Part shown: positions 1 to 8,085 of the stretch, in pieces | Position numbering within the stretch: position 1 is the stretch's first letter | Layout of the letters: each line of letters opens with the position of its first letter | Assembly (NCBI RefSeq): GCF_010500965.1 | Contig: NZ_QVMI01000019.1 | Span: 62,001-126,000, forward strand | DNA length: 64,000 bases | Direction of reading: 5' to 3' | Source of the DNA: Bacteroides sp. 51 | GTDB lineage: Bacteria; Bacteroidota; Bacteroidia; Bacteroidales; Bacteroidaceae | Position numbers and translations under genes: made by a program | The notes under the pieces: model-generated | The model's database searches: none | Told to the model about the DNA's origin: nothing | What the model saw: only the letters and a program-made list of their open reading frames with translations

Positions 1-666
1 TAATGGAGTGAATTCTCCATCTCCTACTTTTTTCCCATTCAGGGACAACTCATAGTTTCCCAAGCCGCAAATGTAAGCGGTGGCCTCGGCTATTTCTTTG
101 GAAGCTTTAAAAGACTTACGAAGATTGATACTCTTTCCGGAAAGTGTATCAACAGCCTCCCAAAGGGCTTTGACTTCGGGTTTCTTCAAGTCCGTGCCAT
201 GAAATTTCCGTCCTTCGGGAATATTTGCATCTTTGTGGGTTATAGCTCCAATCCACTTTTCTTCGTTAAACTCCCAGGATGTTACAAAACGAAAACGAGC
301 GTCTTTGCTCCATTCAGAAGGGGTGTCTTTTTCATCCCAGACCCGTACACGCCAGGCATAGGTATAGTGGCTGGAGTGAGCAAGTATCTTAGCTTCCTGG
401 GTGGAGATCAAATGATTTTGAGAAGAGGTGACTTTTCCGGAGTTCCATACGGCACGTTTCGTATGTAGCTCATACATTTCTACTTCGTAAGCTGTCTGGT
501 AGGTTCCATTTTCCTCGGATTGCATGGTCCAGCTTAAACGCGGATTTGCCTCTACGAGAGCTAAGCCGTCTTGCATCTCGGTAGTGAGGTGGTCTATTTT
601 AATGCCTCCGGCTTGTAATTGGAGGGATAAACAGGCTAGAAGGAGTATAGTAATGGTTTTATTCAT
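1..666 (-). CDS. alpha-L-rhamnosidase (GH78), N-terminal part, cut by window edge
   Basis: The gene starts at 666 on the minus strand and runs off the left edge with an open frame, so 222 codons are visible. The protein begins with a signal peptide (MNKTITILLLACLSLQ...), so it is exported. A fibronectin-like sandwich follows, carrying NPRLSWTM (about residue 43) and YAWRVRVWDE (about 103). The Bac_rhamnosid_N domain then begins with YICGLGNYELSLNGKKVG near the visible end. This order is typical of GH78 enzymes, which remove L-rhamnose from pectic glycans. The (alpha/alpha)6 catalytic domain lies outside the window. It is the last visible gene of the minus-strand pectin gene set and is separated from the GH143-GH142 gene by a palindromic repeat. 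The family call is firm for the N-terminus; activity and linkage cannot be judged. Confidence 0.85.
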   Translation of the reverse strand, partial: MNKTITILLLACLSLQLQAGGIKIDHLTTEMQDGLALVEANPRLSWTMQSEENGTYQTAYEVEMYELHTKRAVWNSGKVTSSQNHLISTQEAKILAHSSHYTYAWRVRVWDEKDTPSEWSKDARFRFVTSWEFNEEKWIGAITHKDANIPEGRKFHGTDLKKPEVKALWEAVDTLSGKSINLRKSFKASKEIAEATAYICGLGNYELSLNGKKVGDGEFTPL

Positions 667-686
667 AATTGTAGGGTTATGATAAT

Positions 687-780
687 GATTTACTGTAGGG
701 GCGGTTCGCGAACCGCCCGAAAATGGTTTACTGTGTATTCTGGGCATTGGGCGGTTCGCGAACCGCCCCTACAGTAAATC
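687..780. repeat. REP-like paired palindrome (inverted unit)
   Basis: Two copies of the perfect 20-bp palindrome GGGCGGTTCGCGAACCGCCC lie at 698-717 and 749-768. Their flanks are also inverted (GATTTACTGTAGG... at about 687 and ...CCTACAGTAAATC ending at 780), giving two arms of about 31 bp facing each other around a 31-bp spacer. The right arm overlaps the stop codon of the GH143-GH142 gene. The layout resembles a REPIN/BIME and could act as an mRNA-stabilising or attenuating hairpin between two genes of one transcript. Confidence 0.85.
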
Positions 781-3700
781 ACTCCTTTCCAATCCGTTTC
801 TCGCAAACAATACGAGTCAACGTATTAGCATGTCCCACTTCCTTGCCATCAACAAAGATACGTAAACCTTTACCACGGTGATAACGTGTACCATCCTTAT
901 CCCACAGAATAGTAATATTATGTCCATGATAAGAAACATTATCCAGACAGAACCAATCCCATTTATCTTCGGGAATCAACGGATTTACTTCAAGGGTATT
1001 ATCGAAACGAGGACGAAGACCAACTAAACCAGTGATTATTAAATCATTGAATGTGGAATGATTATAGTAACGTGAACGTTCTTGATCACCTTTCAGCCAA
1101 TATCCGGTAACTTCGTCCAGATATTCACCGATGTAGGGACGACCGCGGTGGTATTGCGACTCAACGTATAATTCCATTTGGCGGAAATAAACACTGTCGG
1201 TCAATACGGTCTGAGGGTACAGGTTCATAAAGTTAGCCATTGCAGTCAATGTTTGTGAAGAAGCAAAAGGCCAGATCGCTCCATCCCATTCACACTTCCC
1301 TACTCCACGGGTACGGAATTCGGGGTGACGGCGTTCGGCAGTGGTTAAACCATAGGGTGCCGAGAAACCACCTTCGTCTGTGATTTGCTTCCAGGCTGCA
1401 TCGTATTTGTGGGTATCGGGCAAGTTGAAATACCAAGGAATATATCCGATAGCTTCACGGGCATTTGCCAAAGAATCGGTACGTCTGGTTTCAAAGAAAT
1501 CGCGGGGAGCATTCCACAATTGCTCTTGTATGATTTGTTTTAACGTATCGGCTTTCATACTGTAAACCATAGCCATTCTTTCATCGCCGGATAAAAGTCC
1601 GATGTTATATAAAGCTTTTGCATTGCCATACATATAACTGTTTATCGTAGGGCGGGCATATTTCTTGCGACGACCGCCACTGATGGACTCTTCCATACCA
1701 TCTTGTACATCGCCTTGCCAATAGAGTCCATTGGGTAAACGGTGAGTACTCTCCCAGCGTTTGTATTCCTCTTCCAGATCGTTCTTCATATCAAATAGGA
1801 AATCTTTGTTACCATCTACCATATATCGGTTCAACATGGCGTCGATATTCCATGAGCTGAAGTTCATCATCTTCGCCATTGGTTTTCCTTCGTTGCCACG
1901 ATACCAGGTACGAATAATCTGATCCAGATAATCGCGATTGCGCAACCAACGACTCTCGTAGATATGATGGCCAATGGCACATGCAATCAGATTGTATTTA
2001 TCTGCATAAGAGCGATTCACCAGAAACTCGGTCATACCATATCCCACCGGAGTTTCTTTAATATGCTTACGCAAGCTCCACCAACGGTAGTAATACATCT
2101 CTTCGAAGTTCTTCTGCGGACATTCGAATAATGGGATATTCTGCTCCATCCAGGCGGACGATTCCGAATTGGGAATGGCCTGCACGATGTTTTCGTCTTC
2201 CATACCGTTGAAGTAATCGGCATAGTGACTGAAATCGGCATATTTCAATACGGCGGCAGTAGCATCTTTATCGGCCGAAGAGGTGTTGAAGTTTGTGATA
2301 CGGTACCAGCTTTCAGGGTCCTGATCTCCGGCTCTTTCCAGATCATAGTCAGGATCGGTAGGAGTTTCGGGTGTAGGGAAATCGCGTGGTGCGCCGGTAC
2401 GAAGCAAGACACGTTCGATGGAGTGAACCGGTGCGTAAAGCATACGCAGTCCCACTCGTTTGCCATCTACAAACACGGTGATGTTACGGTTTTCCAGGGA
2501 GATAACGGCTTCTACGTGGTAGGTTTTACCTGGTTCGTAATCCATCATCTTTGAATCGCGATAGCCGTATTTAGCGCGAAGCGTACCATCGGCAGCGAAT
2601 TCCAGGCGCGAACAGGCGATGCTGTTTTCGTCTACAAATTCGATTTGCAGGGTGCCTTTATCATTTTGCCCGGCTACGATGTCGAAAGATACGGTCAGGT
2701 CGCGGCTGGCAGGTATTTTACGTTCTACTTTAGCATAATCAAAAGGATCTTTATCGCGCAGGGTAAGCCACTGCTTTCCATTTACGTTGTCTAATGAAAC
2801 AGGTGCCCAGAGCGGAGAGTAAATATTCCAATCGATCATATCGGCCAGTGACCTGTAGGAAGAGAAATCATCATTGGCATGTGCCGAGGCGTTCAACCGA
2901 ACAGGAACGGGAACACGGGCTACCCACATGTCTTCTTTATTTACGCTATACGTGAGCCACATATTATTGTCCGGAGGGGTTCCATTGCCTTCCTGAATAC
3001 CGCGTACATATTGCGGACCGTAAGATTTGTAGTTACCGCCATAACGCATGGAGGTGATTTCGCCATGTATCAGGTTAAGCGTGGTGTATTCCAGTCCGTC
3101 GTTACTGAGGGAAATAGCCAACGGCCAACGAAATTCGGAGGGGTTGTAAACTGTAGCGTAGTTCCCGTCACTCAGGCGTTGTCCCCAGATTTTAGCGTTG
3201 CTGTTAACGAATCCTTTGGCACGCAGTACAGGCTCTTCCCATGTGCGTCCGTCATCGGCACTGATTGAGGTCAGAGCGTGTTTCCACAGCGAAGCTTTTC
3301 TGCCATCGGGCAGGGTATAGTAGCAGAATGCTTTATAATCTTTATGCAGGGGAATCAGCGGATCGTTGCGGTCGGCTTCTTCTACCCATTGCATCATGTA
3401 AAGGGGATTGGCCATGATTTCCCGGCAAGCCTTGATCAACTCTTTGTCTTTGCTTTGGGTATAATAAGGATAAATGGCATCTTTCGGATTCATGCCGTGG
3501 TTGAAGTAGATGAAATGAATGGGACCGTAAGTACCGTCTGTTTTAATCTCGCGGATTACACGACCAATACCGTTTCCATCATTCGGGGAGTCCTTCTTGT
3601 CATACGCAACGCCGTAGGCGGCCATGGTATAGAGGCGTCCGGATTTGGAAACATAAAAGCCCACGCGTTGGTGCATGATGGCGATCAGGTCTTTTGCTTT

Positions 3701-4111
3701 GTCGTCGCGTCCGGGTTTGGTGAAACCATCGGGGACTTTATAAGGTGGGAAGATGATATCCGGGTTGGTCCAGGTATATCCGTCTTTGGAGGTCATTAAC
3801 AGGGTTTGGGATGGCGGAACATGCTCGTCGGCTACATCGGAAAGGTATTGCATATAGAATGTGCCGTTCCAATAGGCCAACATGGATTGGTGGTTGTAGG
3901 TCCATCCGCCACCGTTGGAAGCGTCGGGATGTTGGCGGTTTGCCCGCATGGTTTGTATATTGTGTACACCTACAACGGGCGACAGTTGTCCGTCATGATA
4001 GCGGGGGTTGGATAGTTCGGTACCTGTATAGTGTATTCTGTCTTGTGCAAAAGTAGTACTCAAGCTTAGAGTAGCTACAGCAACAAGGCAGAGTAATAAA
4101 TGTCTTTTCAT
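779..4111 (-). CDS. GH143-GH142 bifunctional RG-II hydrolase (BT1020-like)
   Basis: 1110 residues with a signal peptide (MKRHLLLCLVAVATLSLSTTFAQ), so probably periplasmic. The N-terminal half (about 25-420) is a sialidase-like beta-propeller with phrases such as GWTYNHQSMLAYWNGTFYM and TSKDGYTW. A beta-sandwich follows (about 440-600). The C-terminal half (about 680-1000) is an (alpha/alpha)6 barrel with KCEWDGAIWPFASSQT and HRGRPYIGEY. This architecture matches my recollection of B. thetaiotaomicron BT1020: an N-terminal GH143 that removes 2-keto-3-deoxy-D-lyxo-heptulosaric acid and a C-terminal GH142 beta-L-arabinofuranosidase, both acting on RG-II. It starts 8 bp after the GH43 gene, implying co-transcription. 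Assignment rests on architecture, length and neighbours; catalytic residues were not mapped. Confidence 0.82.
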   Translation of the reverse strand: MKRHLLLCLVAVATLSLSTTFAQDRIHYTGTELSNPRYHDGQLSPVVGVHNIQTMRANRQHPDASNGGGWTYNHQSMLAYWNGTFYMQYLSDVADEHVPPSQTLLMTSKDGYTWTNPDIIFPPYKVPDGFTKPGRDDKAKDLIAIMHQRVGFYVSKSGRLYTMAAYGVAYDKKDSPNDGNGIGRVIREIKTDGTYGPIHFIYFNHGMNPKDAIYPYYTQSKDKELIKACREIMANPLYMMQWVEEADRNDPLIPLHKDYKAFCYYTLPDGRKASLWKHALTSISADDGRTWEEPVLRAKGFVNSNAKIWGQRLSDGNYATVYNPSEFRWPLAISLSNDGLEYTTLNLIHGEITSMRYGGNYKSYGPQYVRGIQEGNGTPPDNNMWLTYSVNKEDMWVARVPVPVRLNASAHANDDFSSYRSLADMIDWNIYSPLWAPVSLDNVNGKQWLTLRDKDPFDYAKVERKIPASRDLTVSFDIVAGQNDKGTLQIEFVDENSIACSRLEFAADGTLRAKYGYRDSKMMDYEPGKTYHVEAVISLENRNITVFVDGKRVGLRMLYAPVHSIERVLLRTGAPRDFPTPETPTDPDYDLERAGDQDPESWYRITNFNTSSADKDATAAVLKYADFSHYADYFNGMEDENIVQAIPNSESSAWMEQNIPLFECPQKNFEEMYYYRWWSLRKHIKETPVGYGMTEFLVNRSYADKYNLIACAIGHHIYESRWLRNRDYLDQIIRTWYRGNEGKPMAKMMNFSSWNIDAMLNRYMVDGNKDFLFDMKNDLEEEYKRWESTHRLPNGLYWQGDVQDGMEESISGGRRKKYARPTINSYMYGNAKALYNIGLLSGDERMAMVYSMKADTLKQIIQEQLWNAPRDFFETRRTDSLANAREAIGYIPWYFNLPDTHKYDAAWKQITDEGGFSAPYGLTTAERRHPEFRTRGVGKCEWDGAIWPFASSQTLTAMANFMNLYPQTVLTDSVYFRQMELYVESQYHRGRPYIGEYLDEVTGYWLKGDQERSRYYNHSTFNDLIITGLVGLRPRFDNTLEVNPLIPEDKWDWFCLDNVSYHGHNITILWDKDGTRYHRGKGLRIFVDGKEVGHANTLTRIVCEKRIGKE

Positions 4112-4119
4112 TGTCTATG

Positions 4120-5040
4120 TTATTTTTTCAATAATTTATCAACTACAGAAGCCGGAGCTTTAAAGATCGTTCCATGTTTATGTAGTTTAGGAATAGATAT
4201 GTTTTGGGTAGCATCTGTAAAGGTAATAAAATCCTTTGTTTTCACAGCACCGTATATCTTTTCGCGGTATGCATCGAAGTAAATCCAGTATTCATCGCCC
4301 AGTTTTACAACGGCAGGACCTTCGATAAAAGTATCGGTAAACGCATCGGATGCCGCAGAGTATGGTCCGGTTGGAGAGTCGGAGAATGCGACTTTCAAGT
4401 TGCGGTTGGGACGGGTATTGTCTTTGTGAACCAGCACATAATCATTCTTGTCGCGTTTAACGATTACGGCGTCTATCACGCTAAATCCCGGATCGTAGAA
4501 GAGTTTTGTTTCCGAGATTGTTTTAAAGTCTTTTGTGGTTATATAATATAATCTGTGGTTATTGTTTTCATCTTCTACCCCCCTCTCGAAGCGACCGGGA
4601 ATGCAGGACGCCCATACTACGATAAATTCATCTTTTTCATCGTCATAATAAATTTCGGGTGCCCAGGTGTTGATCGTGGTGGGTTCGTTTTGCATGACGG
4701 GGATGAATTGTTGCTCGGACCAGTGGATGAGGTCTTTGGTGTTGGCGTAGCCAAAGCCCAGGTCGCCATTCCAGCTAGAGGTCCAAACCAGGTGATAGGT
4801 TCCGTCGGGTTTGCGCACCATCGAAGGATCTCTCATTACTTTATGTTTTCCTATTTCGGGTTTTAACCATATGCCCGGAATGCTATCCCAATGCATACCA
4901 TCTTCACTGTATAGAAGGCGAAGCCCGGCATCGGCAGGCTCATGGAAGGATGTAAACACGTAATATTCCTTTTTGGCTGTATCACACGACATTAGAATAA
5001 GCAAAAAAAGAATCCCCAGTAGATTTATTGTTTTCTTCAT
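4120..5040 (-). CDS. GH43-family lipoprotein, probable alpha-L-arabinofuranosidase
   Basis: 306 residues with a lipoprotein signal (LILMSC, lipid-bearing Cys about residue 19). The rest is a single five-bladed beta-propeller of the GH43 type: KVMRDPSMVRKPDGTYHLVW (blade 1), NTWAPEIYYDD, then IDAVIVKRD and FIEGPAVVKLGDEYWIYFD. The Glu in IEGP is the expected general acid. It lacks the extra C-terminal sandwich of many GH43 enzymes. In the RG-II locus of B. thetaiotaomicron a GH43 (subfamily 18, as I recall) occupies the same position next to the GH143-GH142 gene. Probable role: removing L-arabinofuranose during RG-II breakdown. The subfamily is inference. Confidence 0.8.
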   Translation of the reverse strand: MKKTINLLGILFLLILMSCDTAKKEYYVFTSFHEPADAGLRLLYSEDGMHWDSIPGIWLKPEIGKHKVMRDPSMVRKPDGTYHLVWTSSWNGDLGFGYANTKDLIHWSEQQFIPVMQNEPTTINTWAPEIYYDDEKDEFIVVWASCIPGRFERGVEDENNNHRLYYITTKDFKTISETKLFYDPGFSVIDAVIVKRDKNDYVLVHKDNTRPNRNLKVAFSDSPTGPYSAASDAFTDTFIEGPAVVKLGDEYWIYFDAYREKIYGAVKTKDFITFTDATQNISIPKLHKHGTIFKAPASVVDKLLKK

Positions 5041-5090
5041 ATCTAGTTATATTAATACATAATAGACAGACGGGGGAAGGTGGAGGTTGT

Positions 5091-5133
5091 ACTCAGTAGC
5101 TAGAAGCTAGCTTCTAACTTCTAGCTACTGAGT
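5091..5133. repeat. perfect long hairpin between DUF3826 and GH43 genes
   Basis: Arms ACTCAGTAGCTAGAAG (5091-5106) and CTTCTAGCTACTGAGT (5118-5133) are perfect inverted repeats. The inner half holds another palindrome, TAGAAGCTAGCTTCTA (5101-5116), so alternative pairings are possible. No U-run follows on the minus strand, so it is more likely a processing or stability hairpin, or a REP-type repeat, than a terminator. Confidence 0.75.
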
Positions 5134-5138
5134 ATTAA

Positions 5139-5804
5139 CTATTTTTTCTTTTTCGCTTCGATCCTTTTGTACCACTCTTCTCTTTCTTTAGTCAGGTCGT
5201 AACCTCTTTTAGAAAGGTAATTGTTGATGCGGCCTTTGTATTTGCCGAATGCTTCGTGTTTCTTATTTGAGTTTTCGGCATCCATTGCAAATTCGCGGGC
5301 TTCTACCAACCAGGCGTAGATCAGTGCTTTTTCTTCTTTTGTCAATGAAGGGATCATTTCAAGTGTCGCCGTATAGGTTACGCCAACAACACCATACGTC
5401 ATACCATCTTTTACGGCCTCTATTTGTTTCTCGTCAAGATAGAGAGACAGAGCAGCGGGGAAAGCAAAATGCGAACGGTACAAGGCTGCGTCTTTTTCAT
5501 TTTCGGCAGTTTTTAATGCATCGTTCTTTGCATCGCCCTGCAAGGTTTCTTTAGCCTGCTTTGCTTTGGCATCGCGTATTTCGTAAATGTCATTTAGTTC
5601 AAAATAGCGATTGGCTATAATGTTACGCACGTTTTCGGCATCTTTCGGGTTTTTAACGCCCAGCTTGTCGACGATCTTCTGAGAACGTCCAATGATAGAT
5701 TCAACATACGCAGGATCGCGACCGTCTTTATTCAGTTCAACCGCATCGGCAGCAAGAAAGCTGATTGAAAGCAGGAGGAATAGTAAACTTAATTTTTTCA
5801 TCAT
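5139..5804 (-). CDS. DUF3826 family secreted protein
   Basis: 221 residues with a signal peptide (MMKKLSLLFLLLSISFLAADA). The mature part is largely helical and rich in Lys and Glu. It holds VESIIGRSQKIVDKLGV at the start, FAFPAALSLYLDEKQIEAVKDG in the middle and a basic C-terminus ending KKKK. The phrases fit DUF3826, a family without an assigned activity that recurs in pectin utilisation loci between a PL1 lyase and a GH43, exactly as here. It may be periplasmic and may assist or regulate the neighbouring enzymes, but nothing in the sequence proves a role. Confidence 0.8.
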   Translation of the reverse strand: MMKKLSLLFLLLSISFLAADAVELNKDGRDPAYVESIIGRSQKIVDKLGVKNPKDAENVRNIIANRYFELNDIYEIRDAKAKQAKETLQGDAKNDALKTAENEKDAALYRSHFAFPAALSLYLDEKQIEAVKDGMTYGVVGVTYTATLEMIPSLTKEEKALIYAWLVEAREFAMDAENSNKKHEAFGKYKGRINNYLSKRGYDLTKEREEWYKRIEAKKKK

Positions 5805-6157
5805 AGAATGTTTGTTCTTTATTTATATATGCACCTATACAAGGTGTTTTTGGAGAGAAAAGAGTATCATATCTCACACACATGGGGAAAGTATCCTCAT
5901 TATCAACATAATACGCAATGAGATTTCCGGCTCAAAGTCACACGCTAGTGTCACAAATCACACAGGCAACCGCAAGGCGACTTCTTTTCTATAAGTTCCG
6001 AGGATGAATTCAAATGGAATTCTCTGCAAATACTGATTTCTCTGGTGTGAAAAGACCCGGGTGTTTTACTACAAAAGACCCGGGTCTTCCGCCCCAATAC
6101 ACCCGGGTGTACTTGATGAAAAGACCCGGGTGTATTGAAACTCGTGCAAGTAGATTG
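5805..6157. other. 353-bp intergenic stretch with phased palindrome array
   Basis: It lies between the PL1 stop (6158) and the DUF3826 start (5804) on the minus strand. The part nearest PL1 is the ACCCGGGT array (6050-6146). The rest is AT-rich, without a supported gene or a clear TAnnTTTG box for DUF3826. Translation through the array is possible but does not look like a gene. Confidence 0.6.
6050..6146. repeat. phased palindrome array: ACCCGGGT every 23 bp, four copies
   Basis: The 8-bp palindrome ACCCGGGT occurs at 6055, 6078, 6101 and 6124, an exact 23-bp step each time. The 15 bp between copies vary, apart from a frequent AAAAG just before a copy. It starts 12 bp downstream of the PL1 stop codon in the direction of transcription. 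Constant phase with variable filler argues for a protein-binding or structural function rather than simple slippage. Confidence 0.85.
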
Positions 6158-7846
6158 TTACATCAATCCACCTTTCTTGGCAAGCGTATCGTGGTTGTTC
6201 TTCAAGTCCGTCCAATCGGTTTTCTTCTTGGTGCTGATACCGTTGATGTACTTTTCGATGTTTGTATATCCATCGCCGGTACAATCTTTATTGGCATCCG
6301 AAGGATCGTTAGGATTCAAGCCGTTTGCTTTTTCCCATGCATCGGGCATACCATCGCCGTCGGTATCTACATAAGGTGTTCCGTTGTATTCGGGGTAACC
6401 ACCTACTTGTGAGATATCGGTAATGATACCTTTCTTATAAGAATCGGCCGGCAGACGACGATGTTGGAATTGGTAGAAAGAGTTAGGATCAAGTCCCTCT
6501 ACGTAATAAGGTTTGCCGGTTTCTACTTCTTTCAGTACACGTTCGTCAACGATGTCGCGTTTAGGGAGGGTAGCTCCTACGTTCTTTATTACATATTTAT
6601 AGGCTTCTTTGGCGTTCATTACAGTAAGATGAGGCATCGGGAAGGGTTCATTCCACTTCATATTATCGGTGTACTGACCTGTGTTTGGAAGACCTTCAAC
6701 CTGTACGCCACCGGCCCAGTTATCTTTCGTAACCACGTCATTGCCTTCAACAATATTGCCATTACAGTACACGCGGCCATATACTTTGTAACCGAGTTTG
6801 CTACGGCCCGATTCGGGTTTTACCAAACGGTGGCCGATGGGAGCATTCGTGTTCGTTAACGGACCGGGTTTGTAGTAGTTGTTTATAATGTTGTATAGTG
6901 CGGTATAATCTCCTCCATCTACCGAACGGTGTACCCAGTTGTACAGTACGTTGTTCACGAAGTTAAATACGCCATTCCAGCCGATAGACGGGTTACGTCC
7001 GCCATTGCTGGCCCAAAGGTTGCGCATAAACGAACAGTTTTCGCCACCAAGCGTACTTCCGAAAGCATGGTTGTATGTATCCAGTGCCTGAGAAGATATG
7101 GTGTTTTGAATGGTTACGTTTACGGTAGGGAGTTTCTGTTCTTTGTTTCCATCGCCCGGATCGAACATGTGGCGGTAGAAAGAGATGTTTTCATCCAATC
7201 CCCAGCTTGTAGAACAGTGGTCGATCATAATATTTCCCACAGGATTTCCACCGAATGAGTCGTCGCGACGCCCTACGTTGGTTTCGCCGCGGCGGAAACG
7301 CATATGGCGCACTACAACGTCGTGTGTATTTACCCAGAAGGATTCGCCGGCAATACAAACGCCATCGCCCGGAGCTGTTTGTCCGGCAATAGTGATATAT
7401 GGAGCGCGTACAATGATCGGGGTTTCGAGTTTAATGATACCGGCTACGTTGAATACAACGATACGGGCACCCCCGGTTTCGCAGGCTTCACGGAAAGAAC
7501 CGGGACCACGGTCGTTCAGGTTGGTTACGGTAACCACTTTACCGCCACGACCGCCAATGCTGTACATACCCCCACCCTCTGCACCGGGGAAAGCGGGTAT
7601 CTTGGCTTGGGGCAGATCTGTGGGACGTGCTGCCCAGGGGATATATGGACGGCCTTCTTTAGCCTCCTGCTCAATAATCGGCAAGGCTTTTTGCCATGCT
7701 TCTTCGGAACGACGATATTCTTCGTCCATCTTTGCTTTTACTGCTGCCTTTACTTCGGGCGGCTCTTTGGGGTACTGCGCCTTTAGCACAGAAAAAGGAA
7801 TAGTCAAAGTAATGGCTAAAACTCCTAGAAATACTTTCTTTCTCAT
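6158..7846 (-). CDS. pectate lyase, PL1 family, with calcium-binding tail
   Basis: 562 residues with a signal peptide (VFLGVLAITLTIPFSVLKAQ). After a helical linker with PPEVKAAVKAKMDEEYRR, the parallel beta-helix begins at AFPGAEGGGMYSIGGRGGKV (about 85). It continues with IAGQTAPGDGVCIAG, VVRHMRFRRGE, IMIDHCSTSWGLDENIS and RNPSIGWNGVFNFVNNVLYN, typical of secreted Bacteroidetes PL1 lyases. The C-terminus has EF-hand-like loops (DTDGDGMPDAWE, NKDCTGDGYTNIEKY) expected to bind calcium. It would cleave de-esterified homogalacturonan by beta-elimination. It seems to begin its own transcript: a terminator separates it from SusD and a TATATTTG box lies 18 bp upstream. Confidence 0.9.
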   Translation of the reverse strand: MRKKVFLGVLAITLTIPFSVLKAQYPKEPPEVKAAVKAKMDEEYRRSEEAWQKALPIIEQEAKEGRPYIPWAARPTDLPQAKIPAFPGAEGGGMYSIGGRGGKVVTVTNLNDRGPGSFREACETGGARIVVFNVAGIIKLETPIIVRAPYITIAGQTAPGDGVCIAGESFWVNTHDVVVRHMRFRRGETNVGRRDDSFGGNPVGNIMIDHCSTSWGLDENISFYRHMFDPGDGNKEQKLPTVNVTIQNTISSQALDTYNHAFGSTLGGENCSFMRNLWASNGGRNPSIGWNGVFNFVNNVLYNWVHRSVDGGDYTALYNIINNYYKPGPLTNTNAPIGHRLVKPESGRSKLGYKVYGRVYCNGNIVEGNDVVTKDNWAGGVQVEGLPNTGQYTDNMKWNEPFPMPHLTVMNAKEAYKYVIKNVGATLPKRDIVDERVLKEVETGKPYYVEGLDPNSFYQFQHRRLPADSYKKGIITDISQVGGYPEYNGTPYVDTDGDGMPDAWEKANGLNPNDPSDANKDCTGDGYTNIEKYINGISTKKKTDWTDLKNNHDTLAKKGGLM

Positions 7847-7863
7847 AATTAACTATTTGGTTT

Positions 7864-7871
7864 CAAATATA
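7864..7871 (-). promoter_or_regulatory. candidate -7 box (TATATTTG) for the PL1 transcript
   Basis: On the minus strand TATATTTG matches the Bacteroidetes -7 consensus TAnnTTTG exactly and lies 18 bp before the PL1 start codon, implying a leader of about 10 nt. No clear TTTG -33 box was seen. The terminator at 8003-8046 just upstream supports a separate promoter here. Confidence 0.45.
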
Positions 7872-8000
7872 ATATTTCTTAGACGAAGGAGGAATTGGTT
7901 TGTAATCATAATAAGTGTGAAATGGACAATTTATATCTATACCAAGAGATGTTTTATGAAAGATTAACGGAAAACGGTATTTCTATATGCAAGGGAATAT

Positions 8001-8046
8001 GATAAAAGAAACTCTCTACGACTGCATATGTGCAATCGCAGAGAGT
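8001..8046 (-). terminator. intrinsic terminator after the minus-strand SusD gene
   Basis: A 16-bp stem runs from 8011-8026 to 8031-8046 with a 4-nt loop, followed in the minus direction by TTCTTTTATC. Two non-Watson-Crick positions are G-U wobbles only in the minus-strand RNA, so the hairpin was shaped for that strand. Confidence 0.75.
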
Positions 8047-8085
8047 AAGTAGAAAACCTCAATAGAGATTTATATAACAAAATGA

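Noticed and set aside
6050-6146. CRISPR array reading of the ACCCGGGT repeats
   Set aside because: Repeats are only 8 bp with 15-bp gaps and there are no cas genes; too short for repeats and spacers.
7185-7967. 260-codon plus-strand frame opposite the pectate lyase gene
   Set aside because: Shadow of the lyase coding sequence: no signal, no domain, and it crosses the lyase start region.
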